A DNA stretch of 64,000 bases from Diphasiastrum complanatum (lineage: Eukaryota; Streptophyta; Lycopodiopsida; Lycopodiales; Lycopodiaceae). Where the stretch lies: the NCBI GenBank assembly GCA_029204225.1, contig CM055098.1, positions 19,687,303 through 19,751,302 on the forward strand. Reading direction: 5' to 3'. A model generated the notes under the pieces. The model was not told the DNA's origin, made no database searches, and worked only from the letters and a program-made list of their open reading frames with translations. Of this stretch, positions 45,482 through 55,373 are shown in pieces. Position 1 is the first letter of the stretch, and each line of letters begins with the position of its first letter. The position numbers and the translations under genes were made by a program.

Positions 45482-47424
45482 GATGAAGACTATGCAAGTG
45501 GTGAAAGCATCAAAAGACTTCCAACAATTTTGGAGGAAGAAGATGCTCCACAAAATGATGCACGTGAAGACGAGAGTCGAGAGAGCGAGTATGAAAGAAC
45601 ACCACCTATTCAAGAGCCTAGGGGGAGGTACTTGCCAATAGGAGCAATAAAGGAGAAACCGGTTGGAAGTAAGAGACATTACTTGGACACTCCTTGGGAT
45701 ACATACTCTCCACGTAGTGTATCACCTGAATCTAACATACCAAAATGGTATGAAAAGATCATGAACGACGCAAAGCTGAATCAAACAGGATCTAGCACAC
45801 AAAGTGAAGTGAGAAGATCAACACGAGAAAGGAAGTCTCCCGATCATTATCATGTGAACTATGCCCTAATGACTGACATTTTGAAGTGTCGAGAGCCATC
45901 AACCTTTGATGAAGCAAAAGATCACAAAGAGTGGCAAAGGACAATGGAAGAAGAGATAGAATCCATCCACAGGCATGGTACATGGGAGTTGGTTGATCTA
46001 CCACTTGGAAAGAAACCTATTGACAACAAATGGCTGTTTAGAACAAAGTTTCATGCGGATGGCACGATAACAAAGCATAAGGCACGCCTAGTAGTGAAGG
46101 ATTATGAGCAAAGCAAAGGAATTGACTATGAAAAGACATTTGGTTCAATGGCTAAGGGGACTATGCTAACCTTATCATTGTCCTAGCATCTCATTTTGGA
46201 TGGAAGATCCATCAAATGGATGTGAAGTCTGCATTTTTGAATGGTGACTTAGAGGAAGAAGTTTACATGGTCCAACCACAAGGCTTCATGGCAAAAGGGT
46301 AAGAACAGAAGGTATGTAAACTACACAAAGCACTTTATGGCCTTAAGCAAGCGCCACGCGCATGGTATGGACGCATTGACAGTTACTTTATTTCTCATGG
46401 GTTTGTAAGAACAAATTTAGATCCAAACCTTTATGTTCTTATAAATGATGATAGCATTGTCTTGATTGTACTTTACGTTGATGATATCATTATCACTGGC
46501 AATGATGAGAACCTCACTCATTCTATCAAAGCCAACTTATGCAAGCAATTTGAGATGACAGATTTAGATCTTATGCACTATTGCCTGGGTGTCGAAGTAT
46601 GGCAAACTAGGAGTGATATCAGGTTATGTCAGAACAAGTATGTGAGCGAGATATTGGAGAGATTTCACATGACAGAGTGCAAACCTTCCATCACCCCTTG
46701 CGAAGCTCGTAAGAAATTATCTCGTATTGATGATAGTGCACATGTTGATGCTACACTATTTCGTCAACTAGTTGAAAGTTTAATATATCTTACGACTACA
46801 CGTCCTGATATCTACTATGCTATAAGTTTGATTAGCCAATTCATGTCATCACCCACTATGGACCATTGGAAATTTGCAAAAAGGATTTTGAGGTATGTGA
46901 AAGGTACACCTAACCTTGGTCTAATCTACAAAAGACAAAGTATTTTACCCAAGTTGCAAGGTTATGTTGACGCTGATTGGGCAGGAAGTATAGATGATAG
47001 AAAGTCAGCAGCAGGTTATGCCTTCAATTTTGGTAGCGGTTGTTTTTCATGGTCTAGCAAGAAGCAAGATACTATTTCTCTTTCTTCCACAGAAGCCGAA
47101 TATAAAGCGTTGAGTTCTGCTACCCAGGAAGCTGTTTGGTTACATAAGTTGTTATGTGAGATTGGCATGAAGCAGGTAAATCCCACTGTTATTTTTTGTG
47201 ACAGTCAAAGTGGAATACAATTGGCTAAAAATCCTATCTTTTATGCAAGGACAAAACATATTGAAGTAAAATATCACTTTGTGCATGACATGTTACAATC
47301 TGAAGATATAAGTATTGTACATTGTTCTACGTTATTACAAGTTGCTGATATATTTACAAAAGCTTTAAGTAAAGAAAAGTTTGAAACTTTTAGAGCCAAA
47401 CTTGGCTTAGACCTGGTGATGTAA
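45482..47424 (+). CDS. Copia-4 reverse transcriptase and RNase H
   Basis: 45530-46186 contains EWQRTMEEEIESIHRHGTWE and KPIDNKWLFRTKFHADG. A frameshift at about 46170 and a stop near 46300 (KG*) interrupt it; HQMDVKSAFLNGDLEEEVYM and ALYGLKQAPRAWYGRI lie between them and 46462. From 46462 the frame is open to 47424: LYVDDIIITGND (active site), ATLFRQLVESLIYLTTTRPD, YVDADWAGS and STEAEYKALSSATQE (RNase H), ending ADIFTKALSKEKFE. Confidence 0.92.
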
Positions 47425-47929
47425 AAAGCCTTTACTTGTAATACTATCATGGAGGTATGTTCCATGAATAGAGTAAACTCTAAAATAAAAAGAGACGTTG
47501 ATCATTGAGGGAGAGAGTTAAAATAGCAATGATCGACTTATACAGTGTTTTCTTATTTCGACGGCATCACGTGTGCTTAGTTCTAGAGTTATCGGGCCAT
47601 CTTTCTTTTACGAGCCATTTGAGTGTTTTTAAGCAACTTATCTTTGTACTTACGAGTGAGTTGAATATACAGTTTGAGAAGAGCAATTCTGTGGTCTTGT
47701 TGCACTTGACGTTGTGCTGTGGTGATTGATCCGGTCGGGTGTTTTTTCACTGTGTTTTCTTAATTGGACTTCCAAATCTGGAAGAGGTAATATTTGATTA
47801 ATTACTTTGAATTGTGTTTTTGTTTTTTTCATATACAAACTCCTATTAACTGATCTATTATTCTTTGATTATTTTTTCATATACAAACTCCTATTAACTG
47901 ATCATATACCAACTTAATCTATTATTCTG

Positions 47930-48644
47930 TGATCTAGTGCTACATTTTAATATACTCTGAATATCAATATATAGCCTAGATCGAAAACTTTCTGAAATTG
48001 CTGCATCAAGAGAAATCCATTCCTCACTTGAAAAATCTGATAGAGGATATGACTCTAATCTACCAACTTAACCATTTTTATCAGAAAAATAGGTGTGATC
48101 ATAAAAAAAACTCATGATTCTAAAAGTGATTTTGGAAAATGACCTTTATATTGTAAAATACTGATATTCGAATGTATGACATCGATTATTCCTGCAATCA
48201 ATTGAACTGATTGCCATTCAAAGAAATTTGATGGATACAAATCTGCAAAACCAACAAAAACATCTCAAGGAAAATATAATTTAAAGAAAATGCTAAATTT
48301 AAAAAAATTGAATCTGAAAACTTACAATTGCATTTCCTTCTATCATTTGGATTCAGATCATGAATGTTGAGCTCATTGTGAAGATAAGCATGCCGAAATA
48401 AAACTTCCGTGATAGATTGACCGGCAGGTGATACTTTAAAATCCATTATCCTGCCTTTCCAAGAGCTTCTATATATGTTATCCGATCTTTTTCTTTTTCG
48501 GAATGAGCCTTTTGCAGAGGGATGCATCAAGATCCATTGATATGTTCGATATATTCTTGGTATCCATTGATCTTCTGTATTTTTTTCATTGCAAATATTG
48601 ATTGCATTAATTGTTCCTCTTGGTCTCCGATTATGTGTAGCCAT
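47930..48644 (-). CDS. Element A gene C: unknown protein
   Basis: The first exon runs from ATG 48644 (MATHNRRPRGTINAINICNE) to a donor reading aaatgcaatt|gtaagt near 48321. It has a basic stretch FRKRKRSDNIYR and SPAGQSITEVLFRHAYLHNE. A plausible second exon at about 48055-47940 reads YPLSDFSSEEWISLDAAISE. The product is not recognised. IYRTYQWILMHP has the same IY-to-HP spacing as helix 1 of histone H2B (IYVYKVLKQVHP), but the rest does not align, so I treat this as a hint. The gene is absent from element B. Confidence 0.45.
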
Positions 48645-49052
48645 TAGTCGAAATTACGAGTACGCAGACTGAGATCGGAGAGAATGTAGAGATTGCGAGG
48701 TAAACCTAAGAATGACAAGAGAGATAGAGTGAAGAAAATGAGAGGTATACCTATGAATGACAAGAAGTTCCTTAACTACAAGGATTAATTAACCACATTT
48801 TATGACTATTGACGTCAAATCAACCTCGAGTGAACAATGACGGGCAGCATAAGAGTATTCGGGCAATAACTGTGGTCCAATCACAATTGTTTGTTCTGCC
48901 TGGCGGGATATTTGAAAATCACAAAAATTTGGCCGGGAAATTTAAATACAATTTCCGTCCGTCAACCACTGTTATAGTTCGTCACAGATGAACACCATTC
49001 ATTGGGACACATAAGCGTTGAAAGCGTGCAAAGTAAAAAACAACATCTTGAC
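48645..49052. other. Element A right subterminal region
   Basis: Non-coding DNA upstream of gene C. It contains ctggcgggatattt and tttggccgggaaattt, which resemble E2F sites (TTTSSCGC-like); functional meaning is unproven. Confidence 0.4.
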
Positions 49053-49087
49053 AAAGGGCCCATTTTGAGTTCTAATATCCCCTAATG
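49053..49087 (-). repeat. Element A right terminal inverted repeat
   Basis: The reverse complement starts CATTAGGGGATATTAGAA and contains CTCAAAATGGGCCCTTT. It ends exactly before the Copia-3 codon series ...A ttg cca acc ttt. Confidence 0.9.
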
Positions 49088-49694
49088 ATTGCCAACCTTT
49101 GACGAGCTCACATGAATCTTGATGCAGGAAGAGCAACGGCGAGAAATGGTGAAAGCTAGACGTCAAAACACTGACGATCAGGCACTTGTGACATGCCAAA
49201 GGCAAGGCAAGAAGAAGTCTAAGCAGCAATTCATCAAGACTCAGGAGGATGAGAGATCCTCCAACAAGACCAAGAAGAAGGGCAAATGCTTCCATTATGA
49301 CAAAAAGGGCCATTGGAAGAGCGAATGTAAGAAATTCTTGGCAGAATCAGACAAGGAAAAACCATAGCAAGCAGGTAACCTTGTCGATGAGAGTGAGATT
49401 GAAGACTCTAGCATCTTCATATCAGCATTGTCATCTAATCAAGATGATCAAGCGTGGTACATTGATTCAGGAGCCACAAGACACATGACAGGTAACAAAG
49501 ATTGGTTCAGTAGTTTGAGAGAGTTGGATAATGGAACGTCTGTTTCACAAGCAAATGGTGATGTGTGCAAGATCAAGGGGATAGGCACCGTTTTTATCCA
49601 ATTACCTAATGGCAAAAGCAGGACGATCAAGGAGGTACTTTATGTACCAGGTTTGAAGAAAAATCTACTTTTTGTTGGTGTCATTACTGATTAA
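49088..49694 (+). pseudogene. Copia-3 gag end and protease
   Basis: Continues gag from 36466: LPTFDEL, one stop, then QEEQRREMVKARRQ. The zinc knuckle CFHYDKKGHWKSEC has Tyr instead of the second Cys. The protease motif WYIDSGATRHMTG and LYVPGLKKNLLFVGV follow. Confidence 0.9.
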
Positions 49695-49697
49695 AAG

Positions 49698-50613
49698 TTG
49701 AAAATAGAATTTGTCCATGATCGTTGCTTTGTGAAGGATGTGAACCAAAATTTCAAAGTCATTGCGGATGGTATAAGGGAGCCCAACACTAAAATGTACA
49801 GGTTGAATGCTACAATAAAGAGGCAACATGGACTTATCTCATCAATTCCATCGCAAACTGAATTGTGGCATAAAAGGCTTGGTCATTTGAACTTAGGAAG
49901 ACTTAACTTGATGAGGAAACCGGAAATGGTGAGAGAATTGCCTATGATGGAAGACCATTTGAAGACGATGTGCGAGTCATGTGTGTATGGGAAGCAACAT
50001 CGAGAGAAGTTCAATAAAGGTGGAGTTGCAAGGGCAAAGAACATCCTAGATTTGATCCACACAGATCTATGCAGGCCTATGAGGACTATGTCCTTAGGTA
50101 AAGCCTTCTATTTCATGACCTTCATTGATGATATGTCACGTAAGACGTGGATTTACTTCTTGAAGAAGAAATCGGACACTTTCAAGAGCTTTAAAGCATT
50201 GGTCGAAAATCAAACAGGTAAGAAGATCAAAGTTCTAAGATCAGATAGTGGAGGTGAGTAAAAGTCTACCGACTTCAATGATTTTGTGATGAATGTGGGA
50301 TGTGAAGGGCTATAGATATTTTGATCCATTGGAGAACAAAATACATGTTAGTTGTGATGTTATCTTTGATGAATCTAAGATGTATGAAGACGAGGATACT
50401 GAAAAGACGGACACATCTAGTGGAAAAGATGGTACAATGAGGATACCTCTTGATAATGATCCATTTATTGATCCTAGTGATGAACACGAGGATACACCTC
50501 ATGATACTACTACTCAACTTCAAGAGACAGGTTGGAGAGGTAGAGATAAACCTTTTGGTGCAAGAAGGATTGAAGTTGTAGGTGACAAATGCAAGGAGAA
50601 AGATGTATCGTGA
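49698..50613 (+). pseudogene. Copia-3 integrase with internal deletion
   Basis: 49698-50261 reads TELWHKRLGHLNLGRLNLM, CESCVYGKQHREKF, HTDLCRPM and VLRSDSGGE before a stop. Sequence then jumps near 50290 to GYRYFDPLENKIHVSCDV, the C-terminal region, so the catalytic Glu part is deleted. An acidic tail follows to 50613. Confidence 0.9.
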
Positions 50614-51380
50614 GATACATTTTCACCAAGAAGCCAATCACGTGACAGGAAGCTCTCTAAGTGGTTTGAGAGATTGATGAAGAGCCGCGACATGGATGAC
50701 TTTCATCTAGCCAAGGAGAGCTACGAAGATCAACAAGAGAGAAGACACAACCTAAAAGGTATGAAGCAAATTACGTTCTCTTATCTAGCATTATTCAAAG
50801 CAAAGAACCTTCGACTTATGTTGAAGCGAAGGATGATGACATTTGGGTCAAGGCCATGGGAGAGGAGATGGAGTCAATTGCTAAGCATAGCACATGGGAC
50901 TTAGTGGAACCACCAGTTGGCAAGAAACCCATTGATTGTAAATGGGTATACAGGACTAAGTATCATGCAGATGGAAGTATAGCAAAGCACAAAGCAATAT
51001 TGGTGATCAAAGGGTATGTACAAAGTAAAGGGATCGACGATGAGGAGACCTTTGCGCCAGTATGAAAGTGGAATACTCTACATCTATTTGTTGCTTTAAT
51101 TTCACATTTCGGTTGGCCTTTGCATCAGATGGATGTAAAATCTGCTTTTCTAAATGGTGAGTTAGAAGAAGAGGTGTTCATAGATCAACCTGAAGGCTTT
51201 GTAGCGAAAGGACAGGAGAATAAAGTATGTCGCTTGAGGAAAGCACTTTATGGTCTTAAACAGGCACGACGTGCGTGGTACAACAAGATTGATGCCTACT
51301 TTCGTTCTAAGGGGAGGGTGAGAACACATTCTGATCCAAATCTTTATGTCTTGTGCTTTGATGGTATGGTTGCTTTGATT
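50614..51380 (+). pseudogene. Copia-3 reverse transcriptase, first part
   Basis: Frame-shifted pieces lead to 50856-51065 (MESIAKHSTWDLVEPPVGKK, DCKWVYRTKYHADG), a stop at 51063, and then HQMDVKSAFLNGELEEEVFI, ALYGLKQARRAWYNKI and LYVLCFDGMVALI. The frame is cut after ALI by element B and resumes at 56239 with ALYVDD. Confidence 0.92.
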
Positions 51381-51414
51381 CATTAAAGGAGTTCTCAAAA
51401 TCAAAAAGACCATT
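51381..51414 (+). repeat. Element B left terminal inverted repeat
   Basis: Starts CATTAAAGGAGTTCTC and pairs with the reverse complement of 56205-56238 with two mismatches. Confidence 0.92.
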
Positions 51415-51899
51415 TAAGAAATGCCATGTAGGATATAGAAAAATATTAAAATAAAAAAAACAATATTGTTTATTTGCTTGCCCCACCACTCCCAAGGCCT
51501 CCCCAACTCCCAATGATCTAACCACAATGTTTATAGTCACAGTTAAGAACTGTAAACAGTTCGCAGTATAACTTGACTAAATTCAAAATTATTCCCTCCA
51601 TTGGTTATGAAAAGAGCAACATTTTCACTGGATCTAGAATATGACCGCCATCCCCAAATTCGAATCAGAAAAAATTGCAAAATGTTTACATATGCATTCC
51701 TTCCACAAGAATGGAAATATGAGCGCCAACTACCTATTGGAATGAAAAAATGAGCGGCATTTTCAAATTTGAATCAAGCATACAAGCATGGAGATTGGAT
51801 TGATCGTACATAGTATTTAATATAATCAAAGATGAGTATTTTGTTTTGTTTCATATAATCTGGTCATAGTACTTTGATGCAATTAATTACTCTATTGTT
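51415..51899. other. Element B left subterminal region
   Basis: Non-coding. A short unit recurs in variants: atgaccgccatccccaaatt and atgagcggcattttcaaatt (about 51641 and 51750). Confidence 0.5.
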
Positions 51900-53316
51900 T
51901 TTTTGATGATGACATTGTATCATCTACATGTGGATATCCCTATTGATTTGGCACCTTTGTAGAGAAGAAGAGTCAAAGGAATTCAAATATTTGTTGAGGA
52001 TCGTTCTCGTTACAAGGCAGATGGAAAAAGAAAACTTGGATTTGTGGATAGATGGAACATTATATCCACAAGATCCAAACACTTTGACACATCCCACATT
52101 CTCTTCAATAACTCATTTAGTTACATGGAGATGCAATGGGCATAGTGGATTACTAGGATATTGTGAAAGATTGCAGAACCATGGAAAACAACTTTATATG
52201 AATAAAGTTCACTTTTTAGAAGGTGAGTTAATTTGGATATTATTTTATTGTCCATGTTGAATGGCACTTGACAGGTGATTTGAAAACATTGAAATGTATG
52301 TATAATGTCTCTCACGGTGCTACATTAAAACACCCTTGTTTGTATTGTATGAAAATGACAAAAGATGTAACTAGGAGTACGAGAATTACTAGAGAATATG
52401 TAGATCCAAATTGGAAACCTGTGCTGCTTATCCCCTTAAAAAATGTGCATGTTTGCACTCTTCATGCAGAAATTAGATTAATAGAAAAGATCATTTATTT
52501 TCATATAGTTTTTGCTTGGTATACTAAGCCAACATCATTAGCAAAGGAAGCTATCTCTCGATTACAAGATGTTTTATCAAAAGCAGGACTCCATAAGGAA
52601 CATGTCAAAATTCAAAAAGATGAAAAACTTTCAAGAAAGAAGGGGAACATGCCAATTAAGCCAAGCATAGGAGGAGCAAAAGCATGTCGTTTCCTATCAA
52701 ATCATACTGGTAAGGCTTCTAATATTCAACACTCAGTCTGGACAGATATTATTGCTGCCACTTAAGACTTCAAGAAAGACGGCAAAACCAGAGTACTAAA
52801 AGTTGATGTATGGAAGAAGCTTGATAGTATGATTGCTATTTTAAGAAAAGAAAAATACTTTGATATTGATAAGAAAGTTGTCCAAAGGACTTGTGTCGAG
52901 TTTGTTAATGCAGTATCAAAAGCATAGGGAGAAGATCACATCACTCATTACATGGTTAGTATAAAATTTTCAAGATGCTTTCAATTTTTCATATATATTT
53001 AGATCCAAACATAAGACTAACATTATGATTTTGACATATGCAGCACATACTAGGAGATCATACAACATTTTTTGCAAACACATATGGAAGCTTGAGTGTA
53101 TGGTCATCACAAGGGATGGAGAAGTCACATTGGCAAGCACGAGCAACATTTCATCGAAATACACAACATGGAGGAACCAATGAAAAACGAAACTACATTT
53201 GTCAATTGTTTCAGTGGTTCTACCGTAGAGTTCAGATTCGACATATAACAAAGTCCACACAATACAATAAGTTTAGAAAAGCATGCAAGTTCATACAGGA
53301 AGATAAAACTAGATGA
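51900..53316 (+). pseudogene. Element B gene T (N-terminal block joined to C-terminal half)
   Basis: Blocks in order: LYHLHVDIPIDLAPL, ENLDLWIDGTLYPQDP, HSGLLGYCERLQNHG; then, after a deletion or frame change near 52200-52265, DLKTLKCMYNVSHGAT, HPCLYCMK, IPLKNVHVCTLHAEIRLIEK, AGLHKEHVKIQKDEKLS, HILGDHTTFFANTYGSLSVW, SSQGMEKSHWQARATFH and QLFQWFYRRVQIRH. The middle part with KLDESE seen in element A is missing. Stops at about 52764 and 52924 and a likely intron (52950-53040) break the frame. It proves that the two halves found in opposite orientations in element A belong to one plus-strand gene. Confidence 0.65.
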
Positions 53317-53450
53317 TTGCTGAGTAGAAGATCATCATTGTCATCAAATCACGACATGTTAAAAAATGCTTTGCAAATTCATTGAACAAGAGAGGAGAAA
53401 TACTCGATGTAAATGTATTGATTGTATTATAACAAAATACAAAGTGTCAA

Positions 53451-54556
53451 CTATTCATCATCAGATCGTGTGTAAGATTCTATGGCAGTATTGTCATGAA
53501 GAAATTCTCTGCTAGCGTATGCATCTAATAGATGTGCATTATCCTTATTTCCACTAAGCTCAATATAAGTGGAATACAATGAATAATGAGAGCTCCTTAA
53601 AGGAACATTCTCATTAGTAAAACCTAAAATGTTCAAAACATAAGATCTTTTGACAAAAATGATCTTATTTGTCTTAACAAATTTATGTCCTCCTAGGTAA
53701 AATGATAAAGCTTTAACTGCCATTATAAGACTCTCCCCAACTGGGCTCAGCTTGGAATGAGCAATACAGATCTCAATCTTCAGGAAATGCCTAAGATAGT
53801 GGCCAAGTCCACTATCCCTCTGGAACGAGAATGCGTGTTGTTTAAAACCATCTCGTCTCGCAGCAAAATCATCAATTATGAGAGCATGTGGCAATAGGAA
53901 ATATGTTAGCAAAAACACATTCAGTGATTAAAAACATTGTAATATACAGACAAATTGAAAAGACATTTAGACTCCTCTATTGGGATCGATTCATCAGCAG
54001 ATGTATTTTGGCCGATAAAAGAATCCTAGAGAACATCAGTATTTTTATAGTCACTTTTCTTATCAGGAGTGTCGATAAGGAAGTGACTGATATTCTTAAT
54101 AGTTGACTGAACAGAGGATGATACAAAAGGAGGGTCAACAACAGATACTTCCTCATCATCTGGGATTTGAACTAAAAGGAAAAGTACGAAACCATTCTGA
54201 TATTCTACCAATTGACATTTCTTGTTGCAATAAGGACACATTGAACTGCTTTTGAAAAGATCAAACAATTTGGTGAACATTATATTTAGTCTATGTCTGA
54301 AAACTGGAAAGAAATGAACAAGATCACTATAATGCATGTACTGGAGTGAACCTATGGAGAAAACAGGCTTACTAAGTATATCTCTAAATCTAACATAATC
54401 TTCATAAAATACGTCGAAATTTGGTTGTGCAGTCCTGAAAACATGTATATATGGCCTGAATAGACTGTGGAAGTAATCTAGATTTTTAGTAATCCCGAAT
54501 TCACTAAGAAATGAACTCAAGCCTGAATCTCGTGAGGATCCTGAGGAAGAGACCAT
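53451..54556 (-). pseudogene. Element B gene N: zinc-binding N-terminus and H2A-like fold
   Basis: From ATG 54556 (MVSSSGSSRDSGLSSFLSEF) an open frame runs to a stop at 54026; it contains SMCPYCNKKCQLVEYQNGF, probably a zinc site. Downstream on the minus strand, 53918-53451 reads IDDFAARRDGFKQ (as in element A), GLGHYLRHFL, SPVGESLIMAVKALSFYLGG, NKIIFVKRSYVLNIL and EFLHDNTA. The helix-loop-helix spacing aligns with histone H2A helices 1-3 and with element A, though sequences differ widely. Whether the two frames form one gene, joined by an intron, or two genes is open. Confidence 0.55.
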
Positions 54557-55373
54557 GGAAATAATGTAGATATTGCACTTGTGCGCGAGGGAGAACTGAA
54601 ACAAAACTAACTATCAAGATCGCGCACAAGAGAGATATGTACGACAGGTAGATACCGAATATCGCACTTGTGCACAAGTAGGTAGCGTTGGAAGCAAACG
54701 GACAACAATGCGCGCGCACAAGATCGATATGCCGCAAATTTTGAGAATGAAAAATATAAAAAATTAATCAAGTTTCGTGCCCTTTATACTAAATTTTCTC
54801 ACGTGTGGTCAATGGTCAAAGGACACGTGTCTACTTTCAATTGGACTACAGGAACTGGCACGTGTGAGGTGATCGTTGACAACTGTACACGTGTCTCGTG
54901 TTCATTCGTTTGTTCGACAATACGTGTCGCTCGCGCATTCGTTCATACAAATCTCACACGTGTAAAGTGACAGGGTGACACATGTCGCTCTCGCATTGGA
55001 GCGTACAAGTCCCACACGTGTGACATGACGCTCTTTCGCACGTGCAAACCGCGATATAAAATCACAAACTTCGATGAATTTTTTTCACTGTTTTTTTTGC
55101 TCCGCATATCGCACTTATGCGCATCCTTCACAATCGATATTCTTCCTAGCGCCTTCCATGCGCACATGTCCGATACATCTACCTACGTGTCTCCTTATAT
55201 CACACTTGTGCGCCTTTCTTCAATACTAATCTATCTCTCTTGTAATCAGCTTGCACAAGTCCGATATACCGTACATTTTGTCTATACATATCGATCTTCT
55301 GCGAGTGCTTTATCATCTTTCCTTGCTCATCCTAGCCGTCACGCACAAGTCCGATATCCCATAGTACACGTCG
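54557..55373. promoter_or_regulatory. Element B divergent N/H region: motif array and ACGTG cluster
   Basis: About nine copies, in both orientations, of a motif like ATATCGCACTTGTGCGC: for example atatcgcacttgtgcacaag (54650), gcgcgcacaagatcgatat (54710), catatcgcacttatgcgc (55105), tatcacacttgtgcgcc (55198), gcacaagtccgatat (55253 and 55342). Between them, 54795-55190 holds nine ACGTG cores, mostly CACGTGT. The GCGC and TCCGATAT halves match the motif of element A. It separates gene N (-) from gene H (+). Confidence 0.7.

Larger units (their letters stand above)
43203..47790 (+). mobile_element. Copia-4: Ty1/copia element nested in element A
   Basis: Left LTR remnant 43203-43324 and right LTR about 47518-47780 share caatgatc, ttatacagtg, cacgtgtgcttagtt and gagtgtttttaagcaactta. 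The left LTR, PBS and gag start are fused by a deletion at about 43325. pol is nearly complete. Right of the element a direct repeat (catatacaaactcctattaa at about 47830 and 47880) may mark an insertion scar. It interrupts element A between genes H and C, so it is younger than element A. Confidence 0.9.
36467..49087 (+). mobile_element. Element A: CATTA-TIR DNA transposon with histone-like genes
   Basis: Bounded by 35 bp terminal inverted repeats starting CATTAGGG and containing CTCAAAATGGGCCCTTT (36467-36501, 49053-49087). It sits inside Copia-3 gag with no target-site duplication. Length is 12.6 kb, or about 8 kb without the nested Copia-4 (43203-47790). Gene order: T (+), N (-), H (+), [Copia-4], C (-). 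Genes carry stops and frameshifts, and a ~1.46 kb segment of T is inverted. Element B is a shorter relative. I recognise no known superfamily: absence of a TSD argues against MULE, hAT and CACTA. Confidence 0.85.

Noticed and set aside
36467-49087. Element A as a MULE, hAT or CACTA transposon
   Set aside because: MULEs and hATs make 8-11 bp duplications and CACTA elements make 3 bp and begin CACTA. Here no duplication exists and the ends are CATTA. Gene T does not show their signature motifs.
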